Origin: Candidatus Mycolicibacterium alkanivorans | GTDB lineage: Bacteria; Actinomycetota; Actinomycetes; Mycobacteriales; Mycobacteriaceae | Length of the DNA stretch: 64,000 nt | Assembly (NCBI RefSeq): GCF_022760805.1 | Contig: NZ_JAIVFL010000001.1 | Span: 496,001 to 560,000, forward strand | Direction: 5' to 3' | Shown: positions 36,613 to 45,289 of the stretch, piece after piece | Layout of the letters: each line of letters begins with the position of its first letter | Position numbering within the stretch: position 1 is the first letter of the stretch | Notes under the pieces: generated by a model | The model's input: only the letters and a program-made list of their open reading frames with translations | Databases searched by the model: none | What the model was told of the DNA's origin: nothing | Position numbers and translations under genes: made by a program

Positions 36613-37899
36613 TCAGCTGCTGTAATCGGGCAGCAGACCGGACGTGACCTCGTTGATCTCCGCCGTCGAAGTCTGCCCGGCAGCGTCGCGGAAGAACATC
36701 AGCCCGGTTAGTTTGATCTCGGCCTCGTTGAAGGGCAGCAAATTCTGCCGGTTCAACTCACGCGCGTCAACACTGACCTTGAGCTCACGTGTCTCCCCAG
36801 GGGGGATCGGCTCACTCGGAGTCACCGTGGCGACATCGGGTGTCGGGGCACCCGTCCCGCCTTCCACCTTGGTGATGTATTCGGCGAATTGCAGATGGTC
36901 CAATGAAACCGGTGACGGGGAGTTGTTCGTCACCTTCACTGTCATCAGCAAATTGCCGCTCTTCTCCTGGAACACAGCGCTCTCGACTTTAGAGCTCAGA
37001 CTCTTCGCCAACGCGCTCGGTTCCTCGGGAGTCGGAGTGATCCGGTCGACCTGCAGCGGAATATGGGGTCCATCAGCGACTGCGGCGTAGATGTAGCCGC
37101 CAAACCCCACTACGAGCGCGACTAGGCCGATGGCGATGCTCACCTTGCGCTCCTGCTTGGTGACCAGCGTGCGGCCACCGCCTTCGTTGACAACGGCCGC
37201 TCTCTGTAACAACGACTTCCTCAGCCAGTAGGCGGCGTAGACACCCGCGACCGCGAGGCCGATGAGCTGCCAGATCACGACCCGAGCCATCCCGTAGTCG
37301 TTGAGGTCGACCGTGCGTCCGTCAGCCAGGGTCTGCGGTTCGGTGAACACGCCCGCGTTGTTGATCGTGATGTATTGCCCCGGGCCGACTAAGGTGCCGA
37401 CCCCGTGCATCGCCATCGCAGGGTGGATGTGCCACGTTCCCGCCATACGCGCTTTCAGCACCAACTTGAAGGGGTAGGCACTGCCCTTGGACACCTTCAC
37501 GGACTGGGGCGCGAACTCGCCGTTGATTTCGCGATCTTGGACCGAGAACACCGGGCCAGGTTGATTGACGGTCAGATATCCGATCTCCGGCGGCGGGATG
37601 GTGTGGTCAGGCCACGAATTCATAATCCGCATCGTCCCGGTGATCGTCAGTTCTTGACCGAGGTCGAGTTTGTCGGTTGAGAAGTTGACGTCGTAGAACA
37701 CGACGGTGGCGGTGCGCTGAAACGCTTGTTGACTCTGCTCACCGTGCGCCGACGCTAAGGGCGGCGGCGACATCATGAACAGGATCGCCAACACGGCGAG
37801 TAGCGCCGCGAACCGTGGTCGTGTGCGTCCAGCTTCCGCTATCGGGCGTTGGTCGCCTAGCCCGAATCTTGTGCACAGCATGTCAAACCGCCCGTTCAT
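36613..37899 (-). CDS. hmoB: Copper membrane monooxygenase subunit B (HmoB/PmoB-like)
   Basis: This 428-residue protein is mostly outside the membrane. A signal sequence (ALLAVLAILFMMSPPPLASA) should be cut before HGEQSQQ, leaving the N-terminal histidine (residue 52) as copper ligand. GTWHIHPAMAMHG supplies the paired ligands His157 and His159, the same set as the bis-His site of PmoB. Two cupredoxin-like domains are separated by two membrane helices (VIWQLIGLAVAGVYAAYWL; VSIAIGLVALVVGFGGYIYA). The ATG at 37899 overlaps the hmoA stop (ATGA). The longer frame upstream is within hmoA. Confidence 0.94.
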   Translation of the reverse strand: MNGRFDMLCTRFGLGDQRPIAEAGRTRPRFAALLAVLAILFMMSPPPLASAHGEQSQQAFQRTATVVFYDVNFSTDKLDLGQELTITGTMRIMNSWPDHTIPPPEIGYLTVNQPGPVFSVQDREINGEFAPQSVKVSKGSAYPFKLVLKARMAGTWHIHPAMAMHGVGTLVGPGQYITINNAGVFTEPQTLADGRTVDLNDYGMARVVIWQLIGLAVAGVYAAYWLRKSLLQRAAVVNEGGGRTLVTKQERKVSIAIGLVALVVGFGGYIYAAVADGPHIPLQVDRITPTPEEPSALAKSLSSKVESAVFQEKSGNLLMTVKVTNNSPSPVSLDHLQFAEYITKVEGGTGAPTPDVATVTPSEPIPPGETRELKVSVDARELNRQNLLPFNEAEIKLTGLMFFRDAAGQTSTAEINEVTSGLLPDYSS

Positions 37900-38669
37900 T
37901 CGTTCCGCAGCTTCCAGAATTTGGCCACCGGCCACACAGCGAGGTACTTACCGATCAGGTAGCCCACGCCATATCCGACAACCGACACCATTCCGGCGAA
38001 GAACGCGACGACGATCGTGATGTTGTTCACCAGCGCGCGCAACCGGCCTTCCTCGATGATGCGCAGGTACTCGGGGGTCTGGGTTCGCGCGGTGTGGAAC
38101 GACATCGTGTCGGCGACGGTGAGCAGGGTGCCCTTGAAGTCAACCGGCGACAGGAACGGAGATAGCGCCGGGAAGTTGAAGTACCAGAAGAACGCCCCCC
38201 ACACCATGGACCCGAAGACGGCGGTCAACAGATAACTGCGAGTGACCAGCAAGACGACGTCAAGAATTACTGCGGCGAGAAGGAACGTCTCCGGCCAGAC
38301 GAAGTTCAGCGGCATATGCGACCAGTAATGGAAGCTGCCCCACCGGGAAAGCCATTCGGCCCCCATCAGCGCAACCGCGGCCAGGGTCGCACCAGCCGGC
38401 AGCCGCAGGCGATCCCACGTAATGTACTGCACCGCAGCAGGAATGATGATACCGAGCGCCGGCGTCAGCAACGGCCAGAACTCGCGATCTTTCCAGTCGG
38501 CCCAAAACGACCAGTCCCCTACGAACAGCATCTGATTCAGGTGAAATGCCCCGCCGATGAGCAGCAGCGCACCAATCAGAAGAAGGATGTCCCAGCGCCG
38601 ACTAAGCAGTGGCTTGGACGTAGTTCCCACATCGGGCGGGGCGTCGGCGGGATGTTGGACGGTGGTCAT
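37896..38669 (-). CDS. hmoA: Copper membrane monooxygenase subunit A (HmoA/PmoA-like)
   Basis: This 257-residue polytopic subunit begins at ATG 38669 with GGAGG upstream. It has about seven helices, and the conserved block HMPLNFVWPETFLLAAVILD corresponds to the PmoA/AmoA signature used in gene surveys. An aromatic-rich stretch MVWGAFFWYFNFPALSPFLS and the Asp-containing loop WADWKDREFWPLL are also typical. The subunit lies in the membrane beside HmoC and forms part of the hydrocarbon pathway to the active site. Order C-A-B and overlaps match the superfamily. Confidence 0.94.
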   Translation of the reverse strand: MTTVQHPADAPPDVGTTSKPLLSRRWDILLLIGALLLIGGAFHLNQMLFVGDWSFWADWKDREFWPLLTPALGIIIPAAVQYITWDRLRLPAGATLAAVALMGAEWLSRWGSFHYWSHMPLNFVWPETFLLAAVILDVVLLVTRSYLLTAVFGSMVWGAFFWYFNFPALSPFLSPVDFKGTLLTVADTMSFHTARTQTPEYLRIIEEGRLRALVNNITIVVAFFAGMVSVVGYGVGYLIGKYLAVWPVAKFWKLRNE

Positions 38670-38747
38670 GGGTTTATCGATCCTCCGAGGACACTTGTCT
38701 TGTCATGCGGCGCAACAGTGGCACCGACTTGCGCACTGATGTGGAAA

Positions 38748-38791
38748 GGTCCCGCAGCGAGGAGAGTCTCGCTCGTCCCCGCCGCGGGACC
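38748..38791 (-). other. Stem-loop in the hmoC-hmoA spacer
   Basis: Outer arms GGTCCCGC (38748-38755) and GCGGGACC (38784-38791) and inner arms AGCGAG (38756-38761) and CTCGCT (38768-38773) form a nested hairpin in the 144-bp spacer. The pmoC-pmoA gap of methanotrophs often has such structures, which affect mRNA stability. No T-tract is present. Confidence 0.6.
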
Positions 38792-38813
38792 CCGATGGGT
38801 GAATGGTGTCTAA

Positions 38814-39686
38814 CTACGTCTGAGCCACCGCGTCGCGGTCGCGTCGGCCACCGGCAATCACTGACGCGGTGACGGTTGCTGACACGCCGGCGGCGCTTTC
38901 AGCAGCCAGCTCACGTTCCTGGCGGGCGAGTTCGAAGATGCGGGGAAGTGTCTCGAACCAGACCGCAAAGGTCGCCGCCAGAAGGTATGCGAACAGGACG
39001 AACGGCCAGTGCAGCGGCGCGGCGAATAGTTCCTCACCCTGGAAGAACGAGTGCCCGAACTCGTTCATCGCCACCTGGAACAGGAGCAGGAAGCTGCCCG
39101 CTGTCATCAACGTGAACGACACTGGAAGGCGCGTGCCGCCGTAGAGGTGCGGAAGCCGGGTCCGTGCGTAGAGGTAGATGCCCACCGCCATATAGATCAT
39201 CAGCGGGAAGACGCCGTAGAACAGGACATCATGGCTGGGGGTGAACGCGGTGTCGCGAGTCACGATCTGGTGCCAAGACGCGTCTTGTTCGGCAAAGTAG
39301 CTTCCGCCGAGGAATACGGCGGCGCAAAACGCGGCTATCAGGCCCCACAGTGCCCAGAGCCGACGGCTCTCGTCTGCACGGCTGATTTCCGTGGGCAGAC
39401 GCTTCGCCGATACCCACAGCCAGCCATAGATGGCCGCCGCAGTCGCAGGCAACACGGTCATGTTCGCTGCGGCCAGGGTCAACCAGTAGGTATTGAAGCC
39501 CGGCTGATGAGATTCGAGGCCGTTCTTGAATGCAAACATCTGTTGGTAGCTGCGCCAGAACAGGCAGATGGCGAAGACCGCTCCGACCATGATCGCCACG
39601 GTGCGCCATGAGCCGCCACGAGCAGCGGGACCTGCGTAGTCTTCCGTCTTCGCGCCGGCCCTCCGCCTTGTTTCAGTTGTTGTCAC
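38814..39686 (-). CDS. hmoC: Copper membrane monooxygenase subunit C (HmoC/PmoC-like)
   Basis: This 290-residue subunit has about six membrane helices and is the first gene of the operon. Starts at GTG 39686 behind AAGGAAGAG. Both metal sites of PmoC can be read with the correct spacing: Asp135, His139, His152 (EQDASWHQIV ... TPSHD) for the CuC site, and Asn208, His212, His226 (MNEFGHSFFQG ... PLHWPF) for the CuD site. All residues needed for an active centre are therefore present. The enzyme should oxidise short-chain alkanes or alkenes, or possibly methane or ammonia; the substrate cannot be read from the sequence. Confidence 0.95.
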   Translation of the reverse strand: MTTTETRRRAGAKTEDYAGPAARGGSWRTVAIMVGAVFAICLFWRSYQQMFAFKNGLESHQPGFNTYWLTLAAANMTVLPATAAAIYGWLWVSAKRLPTEISRADESRRLWALWGLIAAFCAAVFLGGSYFAEQDASWHQIVTRDTAFTPSHDVLFYGVFPLMIYMAVGIYLYARTRLPHLYGGTRLPVSFTLMTAGSFLLLFQVAMNEFGHSFFQGEELFAAPLHWPFVLFAYLLAATFAVWFETLPRIFELARQERELAAESAAGVSATVTASVIAGGRRDRDAVAQT

Positions 39687-40087
39687 TTGCTCTTCCTTTC
39701 TCGAACATTGGTAGACAGCGAATGCAAAACTTGCAAGCGACTCTCCTCTGTTATCGGACGTTTCGTCACGTGACGCTGACCTTATTCGGAGAGTCTCGCG
39801 AATGCAGTCACCGCGTCCCTGCTCACCTCTACGTCGTCGGCCAATGCTCTAGTCGGTCCCGGGTCACATCGACCCGGAGTCCTGTGACCAACGTCATCAT
39901 CACCTCCCTGGCGCTTTCGCAACTGTTCGACTATTGGACACCTTGACTACAGCGTGGCGTGGCGCAGTGAAGCCGCGAGCAGCCCCGCCAGCAGCTGGCG
40001 ATGAGCGGGAACCGCAGCCTCCTGGCGACGGGCTTCTGGGAAGCGATGGCGTCCGCGACTGTGGTCGAGCCGGCTGTCAAGGGGGGA
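39687..40087. promoter_or_regulatory. hmo promoter/regulatory region
   Basis: This 401-bp gap between the activator and hmoC has no gene. Possible regulator sites are an inverted repeat GGTCACA-N14-TGTGACC at 39862-39889, a palindrome TGCAA-AAC-TTGCA at 39723-39735, and TGTTCGACTATTG at 39924-39936, which recurs (12 of 13 bases) in front of the lipoprotein gene. I could not place -35/-10 boxes with confidence. Confidence 0.55.
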
Positions 40088-41749
40088 TCAAGAGGGGATG
40101 CGGAGCGCTTTCATGCGCGAGTAAAGCGTGCTTCGGCTGATCCCCAGTTCGCGCGCCGCGTGCACCTTGTTGCCGGACGCGTTGTTCAGTGCGTCGATAA
40201 TCGCCTGCCGCTCGGCGCGTTCACGTCCGCCGAGGTGCGTGATGCGCCCCGTGTGTTGATACCTAGCCGGCAGATTACGTAGACCGATCCTGCCGCTTGT
40301 CGCCGTCAGTGATGCCGTCCGCAAGGCACTGGCCAGCTCACTCAGGTTGCCTGGCCAGTCAGCAGCGCACAAAGCCGCGAGCGCGTCGGGTGTCAGCTCC
40401 CACGTTCCCTCAAATTCGGAGAGTATCCGCCCAGCGATCACGCCTAACTCGAGTCGGCGCCGTCGTAGGGGAGGAATATCGATGCGCCCTTCGCACCGAA
40501 CGATCACCGCCGCGATACTGGGCGGCAGATCATCGAGTTGGCGACTTGTCAGGATGAGGCGTGGCCCCCTGTCCCCGTCGATAAGCCGCGTGACCGCGGG
40601 GAGCGTAGATTCCGGCAGCGCATCAACGTGCTCCACCACGATTGCCGACGTCGACGTGGACACCGCGTCGGTCAGCTGATTCAACCAGTGGGCCTCGCCC
40701 GACTGTGTGATGTCCGAGGCATCCAGCCAGAGGGCTGCTTCTCCGGCGATTTCGCGCGCGACCGTGGTGCGGCCCGAGCCGGGCTCACCGCACACCGCAA
40801 CCGGCCCGCCGAGCCGGATAACCCCAGTCATCTCGACGCTTAGGCGCGGCGGCGCGGCACTTGCGCGCACGCCTCGCGGCACGGGAACAACATCCGGCAG
40901 GAGCGGTACTACGACAAAAATCGCGCCACCTTCGCTGCCCACAACGGACTCGGCTTCCACCCGGGCCGCTTCACCGCAGGCTAACTCGATGTTGATCCTC
41001 CGCCGCTCACCGGGACGCAGCTCTGAAGCGCTCTCACGCAACAGCACGTAATCGGTGGAGCTCAACAGATTTGCAGCAACGTTGTTCTGAAGCAGCATGT
41101 CGGTGCCAATCGCCGCGAGGGCGGCATGCGGAGGCGGCATCGTGCCCTGGAATGCGGCGACCAAGCGCTGTTGCGATACCTTCGATCCGTCCAATAGCCG
41201 CCGCTCGATCTCGCGCACTGCGCGGTCGACGAACGGAATGAAGAGCGGATCGGCTCGCTGATCCTCGACCGTCAGATCGAGGATGCCTTCAACCCTGCCC
41301 GTCGCCGGATGAATGATGGGAGATCCGTAACAACTGAGCGCGCGCAGCTGCTCGAGGAAGTGCTCGGGACCGTTGACGACGACCCCGTGTCGGACCTCCA
41401 ATGGTGTCCCCAGTGAACTCGTGCCAACCGTGTCTTCATTGAAGCGGGCGCCCGAGACTATTCCGAGGTCGTCGGCGCGTCGGGCGAACACCTTGCTGTC
41501 GACCACCCTTCGCACGACGCGGCCGTCGCGATCGGTAAGCAACAGGCACAACCCGGCACCGGCAATCTCGCGTCCGAGTTCTTCGAGAACGGGCATCGCC
41601 GACCGCAGCAACCGGGAATCGTTATCGAAGTCGATGGTCAAGTCGATCTCCGGCGCTTTGCTTGGGTCGAGGCCGCTCAGCCTCGACCGCCGCCAGGACA
41701 TGACGATGTCCGGGCGCGTAGAGGGCGGCCTCGCGGCGTCAACGGGCAT
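40088..41749 (-). CDS. AcoR/MimR-type activator with GAF-like, AAA+-like and Fis HTH domains
   Basis: This protein has about 553 residues and starts at ATG 41749 behind GAAGGGGGTGG. The N-terminal sensory region (residues about 30-290) contains a GAF-like block (GARFNEDTVGTSSLGTPLEV, CYGSPIIHPATGRVEGILDL). The AAA+-like region has VAVCGEPGSGRTTVAREIAG (Walker A) but no GAFTGA loop for sigma-54 contact. The C-terminal Fis helix-turn-helix is KVHAARELGISRSTLYSRMK. Mycobacteria lack sigma-54, so it must activate another holoenzyme, as MimR-type regulators do. It is upstream of and codirectional with hmoCAB and is the likely inducer-responsive activator. Confidence 0.88.
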   Translation of the reverse strand: MPVDAARPPSTRPDIVMSWRRSRLSGLDPSKAPEIDLTIDFDNDSRLLRSAMPVLEELGREIAGAGLCLLLTDRDGRVVRRVVDSKVFARRADDLGIVSGARFNEDTVGTSSLGTPLEVRHGVVVNGPEHFLEQLRALSCYGSPIIHPATGRVEGILDLTVEDQRADPLFIPFVDRAVREIERRLLDGSKVSQQRLVAAFQGTMPPPHAALAAIGTDMLLQNNVAANLLSSTDYVLLRESASELRPGERRRINIELACGEAARVEAESVVGSEGGAIFVVVPLLPDVVPVPRGVRASAAPPRLSVEMTGVIRLGGPVAVCGEPGSGRTTVAREIAGEAALWLDASDITQSGEAHWLNQLTDAVSTSTSAIVVEHVDALPESTLPAVTRLIDGDRGPRLILTSRQLDDLPPSIAAVIVRCEGRIDIPPLRRRRLELGVIAGRILSEFEGTWELTPDALAALCAADWPGNLSELASALRTASLTATSGRIGLRNLPARYQHTGRITHLGGRERAERQAIIDALNNASGNKVHAARELGISRSTLYSRMKALRIPS

Positions 41750-42192
41750 ATCACCACCCCCTTCGCGATCTGCGTCACATCCTGTCACCGGCTGATTTTA
41801 CCGCTTGTGGCCGTGGTCGCAGGCTTGAAGCCCTCCGCCGATGGTTGTCGCTCTCCCGGCGCTGGTACCGTAATTCGCCAGGTGAGGAGCAGAGCCCACG
41901 CCCGCGAGTCGAGGGCTCGACAATCCGCCGTGACCTGGCTGGGAAGCGACCGCGCGCTGGCGCGTCAGCCCCGGCTGAAGCTGCGCTTCGGATTCCCCGT
42001 GGCTGTGCAGGGAAGATCGGCAACACCCGCAACGACCGCGGGGCGCCAGGAGGCCAAGCGCAGGGACGTCTGGTCGAAAATAGCGTTACCCTCCTGGGTT
42101 TGAGCGAGTGGCCAACAAGATCGTTCCAACAATTGGCTCGACGGTGACACGGCACGGAACCGTTGATGCTGAATCGATCGGAGAATACGACG
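41750..42192. other. Gene-less stretch between activator and RDD protein
   Basis: No supported gene was found in 443 bp. Open frames here have no start context or recognisable motifs. It presumably holds the divergent promoters for the activator (minus) and the RDD protein (plus). Confidence 0.5.
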
Positions 42193-42693
42193 ATGTCCAA
42201 CGATGGAACGGATCCAGAAAGCCGCGGGGCTATCGAGCCTTCGGGGTCGCATCTCGACCCGCAGCCAGCGACGCTGAGTTCGCGATGCGCCGCCCGCCTT
42301 GTCGACGGTATGATCGTGTTACTTTTCGCGATCATTGTTCGTGCAGTAATTGACGTAGGACAAGGCCTTTACGTGACTGCGGCGGTGTTCGGTGTTATCA
42401 CGTTCGCCTACTTCCTTGTCTACGAGTCGTCCCAGGGCAGTACTCTCGGTAAGAAACTTGTGGGGATCCGCGTCCTCGGCCCTGATTCGGCGCCACGCCC
42501 CACTTTGAGGCAGTCAGCCGTCCGTAATGCGTTCACACTGTTGTCTTCCATCCCCTACGTCGGTGCCCTCTTCAGCATCACCGCGTACCTTCTCATCGCA
42601 TCGACCATCGCCAGCAACGCAAACAAGCAGGGCATTCACGACCGCCTCGCAGGTGGCACCCGCGTCGTGAGGGTGCGGAACCTCTCAACCTGA
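42193..42693 (+). CDS. RDD-family membrane protein
   Basis: This 166-residue protein starts at ATG 42193 after GGAGA; an in-frame ATG at 42163 is possible. The RDD pattern is clear: RCAARLVDGMIVLLFAIIVR with the Arg/Asp pair, two more hydrophobic segments and GSTLGKKLVGIRVLGPDSAP, ending GIHDRLAGGTRVVRVR. Such proteins have three or four helices, and some act in ion exchange or stress tolerance. There is no evident link to the neighbours. Confidence 0.88.
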   Translation: MSNDGTDPESRGAIEPSGSHLDPQPATLSSRCAARLVDGMIVLLFAIIVRAVIDVGQGLYVTAAVFGVITFAYFLVYESSQGSTLGKKLVGIRVLGPDSAPRPTLRQSAVRNAFTLLSSIPYVGALFSITAYLLIASTIASNANKQGIHDRLAGGTRVVRVRNLST

Positions 42694-42715
42694 CTGAGGC
42701 ACCGTCGCGGGGCAT

Positions 42716-43092
42716 TTACTGAGCGTCCTCCTCAAGATAGTCGGGTCGGTTCATCCACGAGAATTCAGGGATCTTCGGAGGTTGGCCACCTCCGAGCCGC
42801 GCCCGGCCACGAAGTGACGGCGGGTGAGCGCGCCGAATCAGGCCGATGCCGATAGCCGGGCCGTCGATCGCCGCGATCATGAGTTTGCGGCCACCGCCAG
42901 GCCGGCGGCTGAACCGACGACGCCCCGAAACCCGCGCCGGGGGTGCCGAACGAGCGAGCCTGCGCCGACATGTCCGTGTCACCGGAGAACGCGCGTTGCG
43001 CTTCTCAGCCGTCGAGGGTCAGAACCGCGACGCCGGTGTCGTCTACGTCGCCCGGACGGTAGTCGTGCTCACCCACCCATCTTCGGCGTTGG
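42716..43092 (-). pseudogene. Enoyl-CoA hydratase/isomerase remnant
   Basis: Pieces of a crotonase are seen in shifted frames on the minus strand: DDTGVAVLTLDG near 43040, SFGTPGAGFGASSVQP near 42940, LMIAAIDGPAIGIGL near 42860 and the C-terminal-like MNRPDYLEEDAQ near 42740. Frame changes and a large loss between the last two remove the catalytic half. It directly follows the NRAMP-related gene end. Confidence 0.75.
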
Positions 43093-44328
43093 TCAGCTGA
43101 GAACCTCGGTGACACCCAGGGCGATGACGCACATCACCACCATCGCGGTGGTGACGGCGTAGACGGCCGTCGATGCGCGGCCCATCACGAACCGGCCCAT
43201 CAGCGCGCGGTCGCGGCCGATCCCAATCATCGCGAACAGCAGCGGCACCAGCAGCACGGCGTTGAGCACCTGAGTGCCGACCAGGATGGTGACCAGCGGG
43301 GCATTGGGGGCCAGGACGATCGCCGCGCCGATGAACGTCACGATGCCGTAGGTCGTGTAGAACGTCCTGGCCTCGCGATAGGGGTCGTCGACGGCGGCTT
43401 CCAGTCCGGCGTACTCGCACACCGAATAGGCCGTCGACAGCGGCAGGATCGAGGCCGCCAGGAAGGCGGCGCCGATCAGCCCGACGGCGAACAGTGTCGA
43501 GGCGGCACTGCCGACGAGTGGCTTGAGGGCGATCGCCGCGTCGGCGGCGTCGGTGACGCTGCGCCCGTCGCGGTGCAGGGTCGCCGCGCAGGCCACCACC
43601 ACGAAGAACCCGATCACGCCGGTGAGCGTCGCCCCGGTGACCACGTCGATGCGCTCCAGCGCCAGGTCCTCGGTCCGCAGCTTCTTGTCGACGGCGTAGG
43701 ACTGCATGAACGACAGGCCCCACGGGGCCAGCGTGGTGCCCAGGGTGGCGGTGACGATCGCGATCGCCTGACCGGTCATCGGCATCGTGGGCACCAGCGT
43801 GCCGTGCAACGCGGCGCCCCAGTCGGGTTTGGCCATGAATCCCGATGCGATGTAGGCCAGGAACACCGTGGACAGCAGCAGCAGGAACTGTTCGACGCGC
43901 CGGAAGCTGCCCCGCAGCACCAGCAGCGACACGGTCACCGCCGCGACCGGCACGCTGAGGTAGCGGCTGATGCCGAACAGTTCGAATCCTGCTGCAATAC
44001 CGGCGAATTCGGCGCACGTCGTGCCGATGTTGGCGACGACGAGTGCCGCGAGAACGGCGCCGCCGACGCCGACGCCGTAGCGCTGACGCACCAGTCCTAT
44101 CAGACCCTGACCGGTGATCACGCCCATCTTCGCGGCCAGGGTGTGGAAGACGATCAGCGCGACGGTCGACAACAGCAGCACCCACAGCAGCTGGTAGCCG
44201 TGGTCGGCGCCGAGGACCGAGTAGGTGGTGATACCGGCCGGATCGTCATCGGAGAGTCCGGCCAGGAGGCCGGGTCCCACGACGGCGAGCAGGGCGCCCA
44301 ACCTGGCGTTGCGGCCGCGCAGTTTCAT
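43093..44328 (-). CDS. NRAMP-related divalent metal transporter, probably Mg2+ type
   Basis: This 411-residue membrane protein has about eleven helices. The N-terminal metal-site loop is SDDDPAGITTY where canonical NRAMP has DPGN, and the sixth-helix site is TLAPWGLSF where canonical NRAMP has MPH. The loss of the Met and Asn ligands resembles NRAMP-related magnesium transporters rather than Mn/Fe transporters. ATG 44328 overlaps the stop of the PRC/MgtE-N gene (ATGA), so the two are coupled. The partner has an MgtE-like regulatory domain, which supports Mg2+ as substrate; this is inference. Confidence 0.85.
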   Translation of the reverse strand: MKLRGRNARLGALLAVVGPGLLAGLSDDDPAGITTYSVLGADHGYQLLWVLLLSTVALIVFHTLAAKMGVITGQGLIGLVRQRYGVGVGGAVLAALVVANIGTTCAEFAGIAAGFELFGISRYLSVPVAAVTVSLLVLRGSFRRVEQFLLLLSTVFLAYIASGFMAKPDWGAALHGTLVPTMPMTGQAIAIVTATLGTTLAPWGLSFMQSYAVDKKLRTEDLALERIDVVTGATLTGVIGFFVVVACAATLHRDGRSVTDAADAAIALKPLVGSAASTLFAVGLIGAAFLAASILPLSTAYSVCEYAGLEAAVDDPYREARTFYTTYGIVTFIGAAIVLAPNAPLVTILVGTQVLNAVLLVPLLFAMIGIGRDRALMGRFVMGRASTAVYAVTTAMVVMCVIALGVTEVLS

Positions 44329-45188
44329 GACGCCGGCCCGCTGCGATGGCGGCGGCGCGGCCAGACGTGCGAGCGCAGCAAGCCCCGCCCCGGTGCACGC
44401 GCCAGCAGTGCCCGCCACCGGCCCGCGTGCTCGGCTGGCATGGCCGCCACGATCCGGGCGGCGACTGGGCCGGGCATGGCCCGCAGGATTCGTTCACCGA
44501 CCGACGGATGGGCGGCACGGACCACCTCGGCGGCCACGCCGGGGCCGGTCACGGCCAGGATCTCGGTGGCCGACTCGGTGTCCACCCGGCTGACCAACTC
44601 GGCCAGCCCGCGGGCGTCGAGATGGTGCACCGCCGACCGCGGCGTGCCGAGCTGGACGGCGTGGCCCCGCTCGGAGGTCAGGTGCAGATCCGACCACGCG
44701 ACGATGTCCTCGCCGGATCGGATCAGGGCGGGCAACCGCAGCCGGCGGAGCACCCCGCCGAAGCCCACCTCCACGCCCAGCAGTTCGAGCCTCCCTTCGG
44801 AGGTGCGGGTCAGCACCACGTCGGCGACGCGGGCCAGCCGCTGACCGACCACGTCGACGACTTGGGTGTCCAGCACGTCACGCGCCAGCATGATCTCGTG
44901 CTCACCGAGGGCCTCGGTGACGTCGTCGACGCCGAAGCGTTCGCAGTCGGCCGCGTCGGCGGCCAACACCAGCTGGTTGCGGCCTATGTTGGCCACCGCG
45001 TCCCAGGGAACCAGCAGCGACGGGGCCCGCCCACGCTTGACCACAACCCGGTCGACCAGGTGCGGGCCGGACTCCTCGACCAGATCGGCGGTCAGGTCGG
45101 CGAGCCGGCCGATGACCCGACCGTCGGGGCCCAGAACATCCTGACCGGTGACCCGGCTGAGCAACAGCACTGTCGCAGCATGCCCCAT
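44325..45188 (-). CDS. PRC-barrel/MgtE N-domain regulatory protein
   Basis: This 287-residue soluble protein starts at ATG 45188. Two PRC-barrel-like parts come first (RVTGQDVLGPDGRVIGRLAD; HEIMLARDVLDTQVVDVVGQ). A C-terminal helical segment follows (DARGLAELVSRVDTESATEI to RIVAAMPAEHAGRWRALLAR) that looks like the superhelical N domain of MgtE Mg2+ channels. Members are often next to NRAMP-like genes and may gate or regulate them. The start of the transporter overlaps its stop. Confidence 0.82.
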   Translation of the reverse strand: MGHAATVLLLSRVTGQDVLGPDGRVIGRLADLTADLVEESGPHLVDRVVVKRGRAPSLLVPWDAVANIGRNQLVLAADAADCERFGVDDVTEALGEHEIMLARDVLDTQVVDVVGQRLARVADVVLTRTSEGRLELLGVEVGFGGVLRRLRLPALIRSGEDIVAWSDLHLTSERGHAVQLGTPRSAVHHLDARGLAELVSRVDTESATEILAVTGPGVAAEVVRAAHPSVGERILRAMPGPVAARIVAAMPAEHAGRWRALLARAPGRGLLRSHVWPRRRHRSGPAS

Positions 45189-45289
45189 TCGGCCACCGGT
45201 TCCGTACCGACCCGGTGAAATCGAGCCATGCGCGTCGATTGATGCAACCGCATCACGTTATGCTCGCGCCGCCTGAATGCTGCGGACTC

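Noticed and set aside
40088..41749. Sigma-54-dependent enhancer-binding protein
   Set aside because: The AAA+ region lacks GAFTGA and mycobacteria lack sigma-54, so only the general architecture is shared.
41800..42160. Possible tRNA or small RNA between the activator and the RDD gene
   Set aside because: No cloverleaf, no TPsiC-type arm and no terminator could be found by eye.
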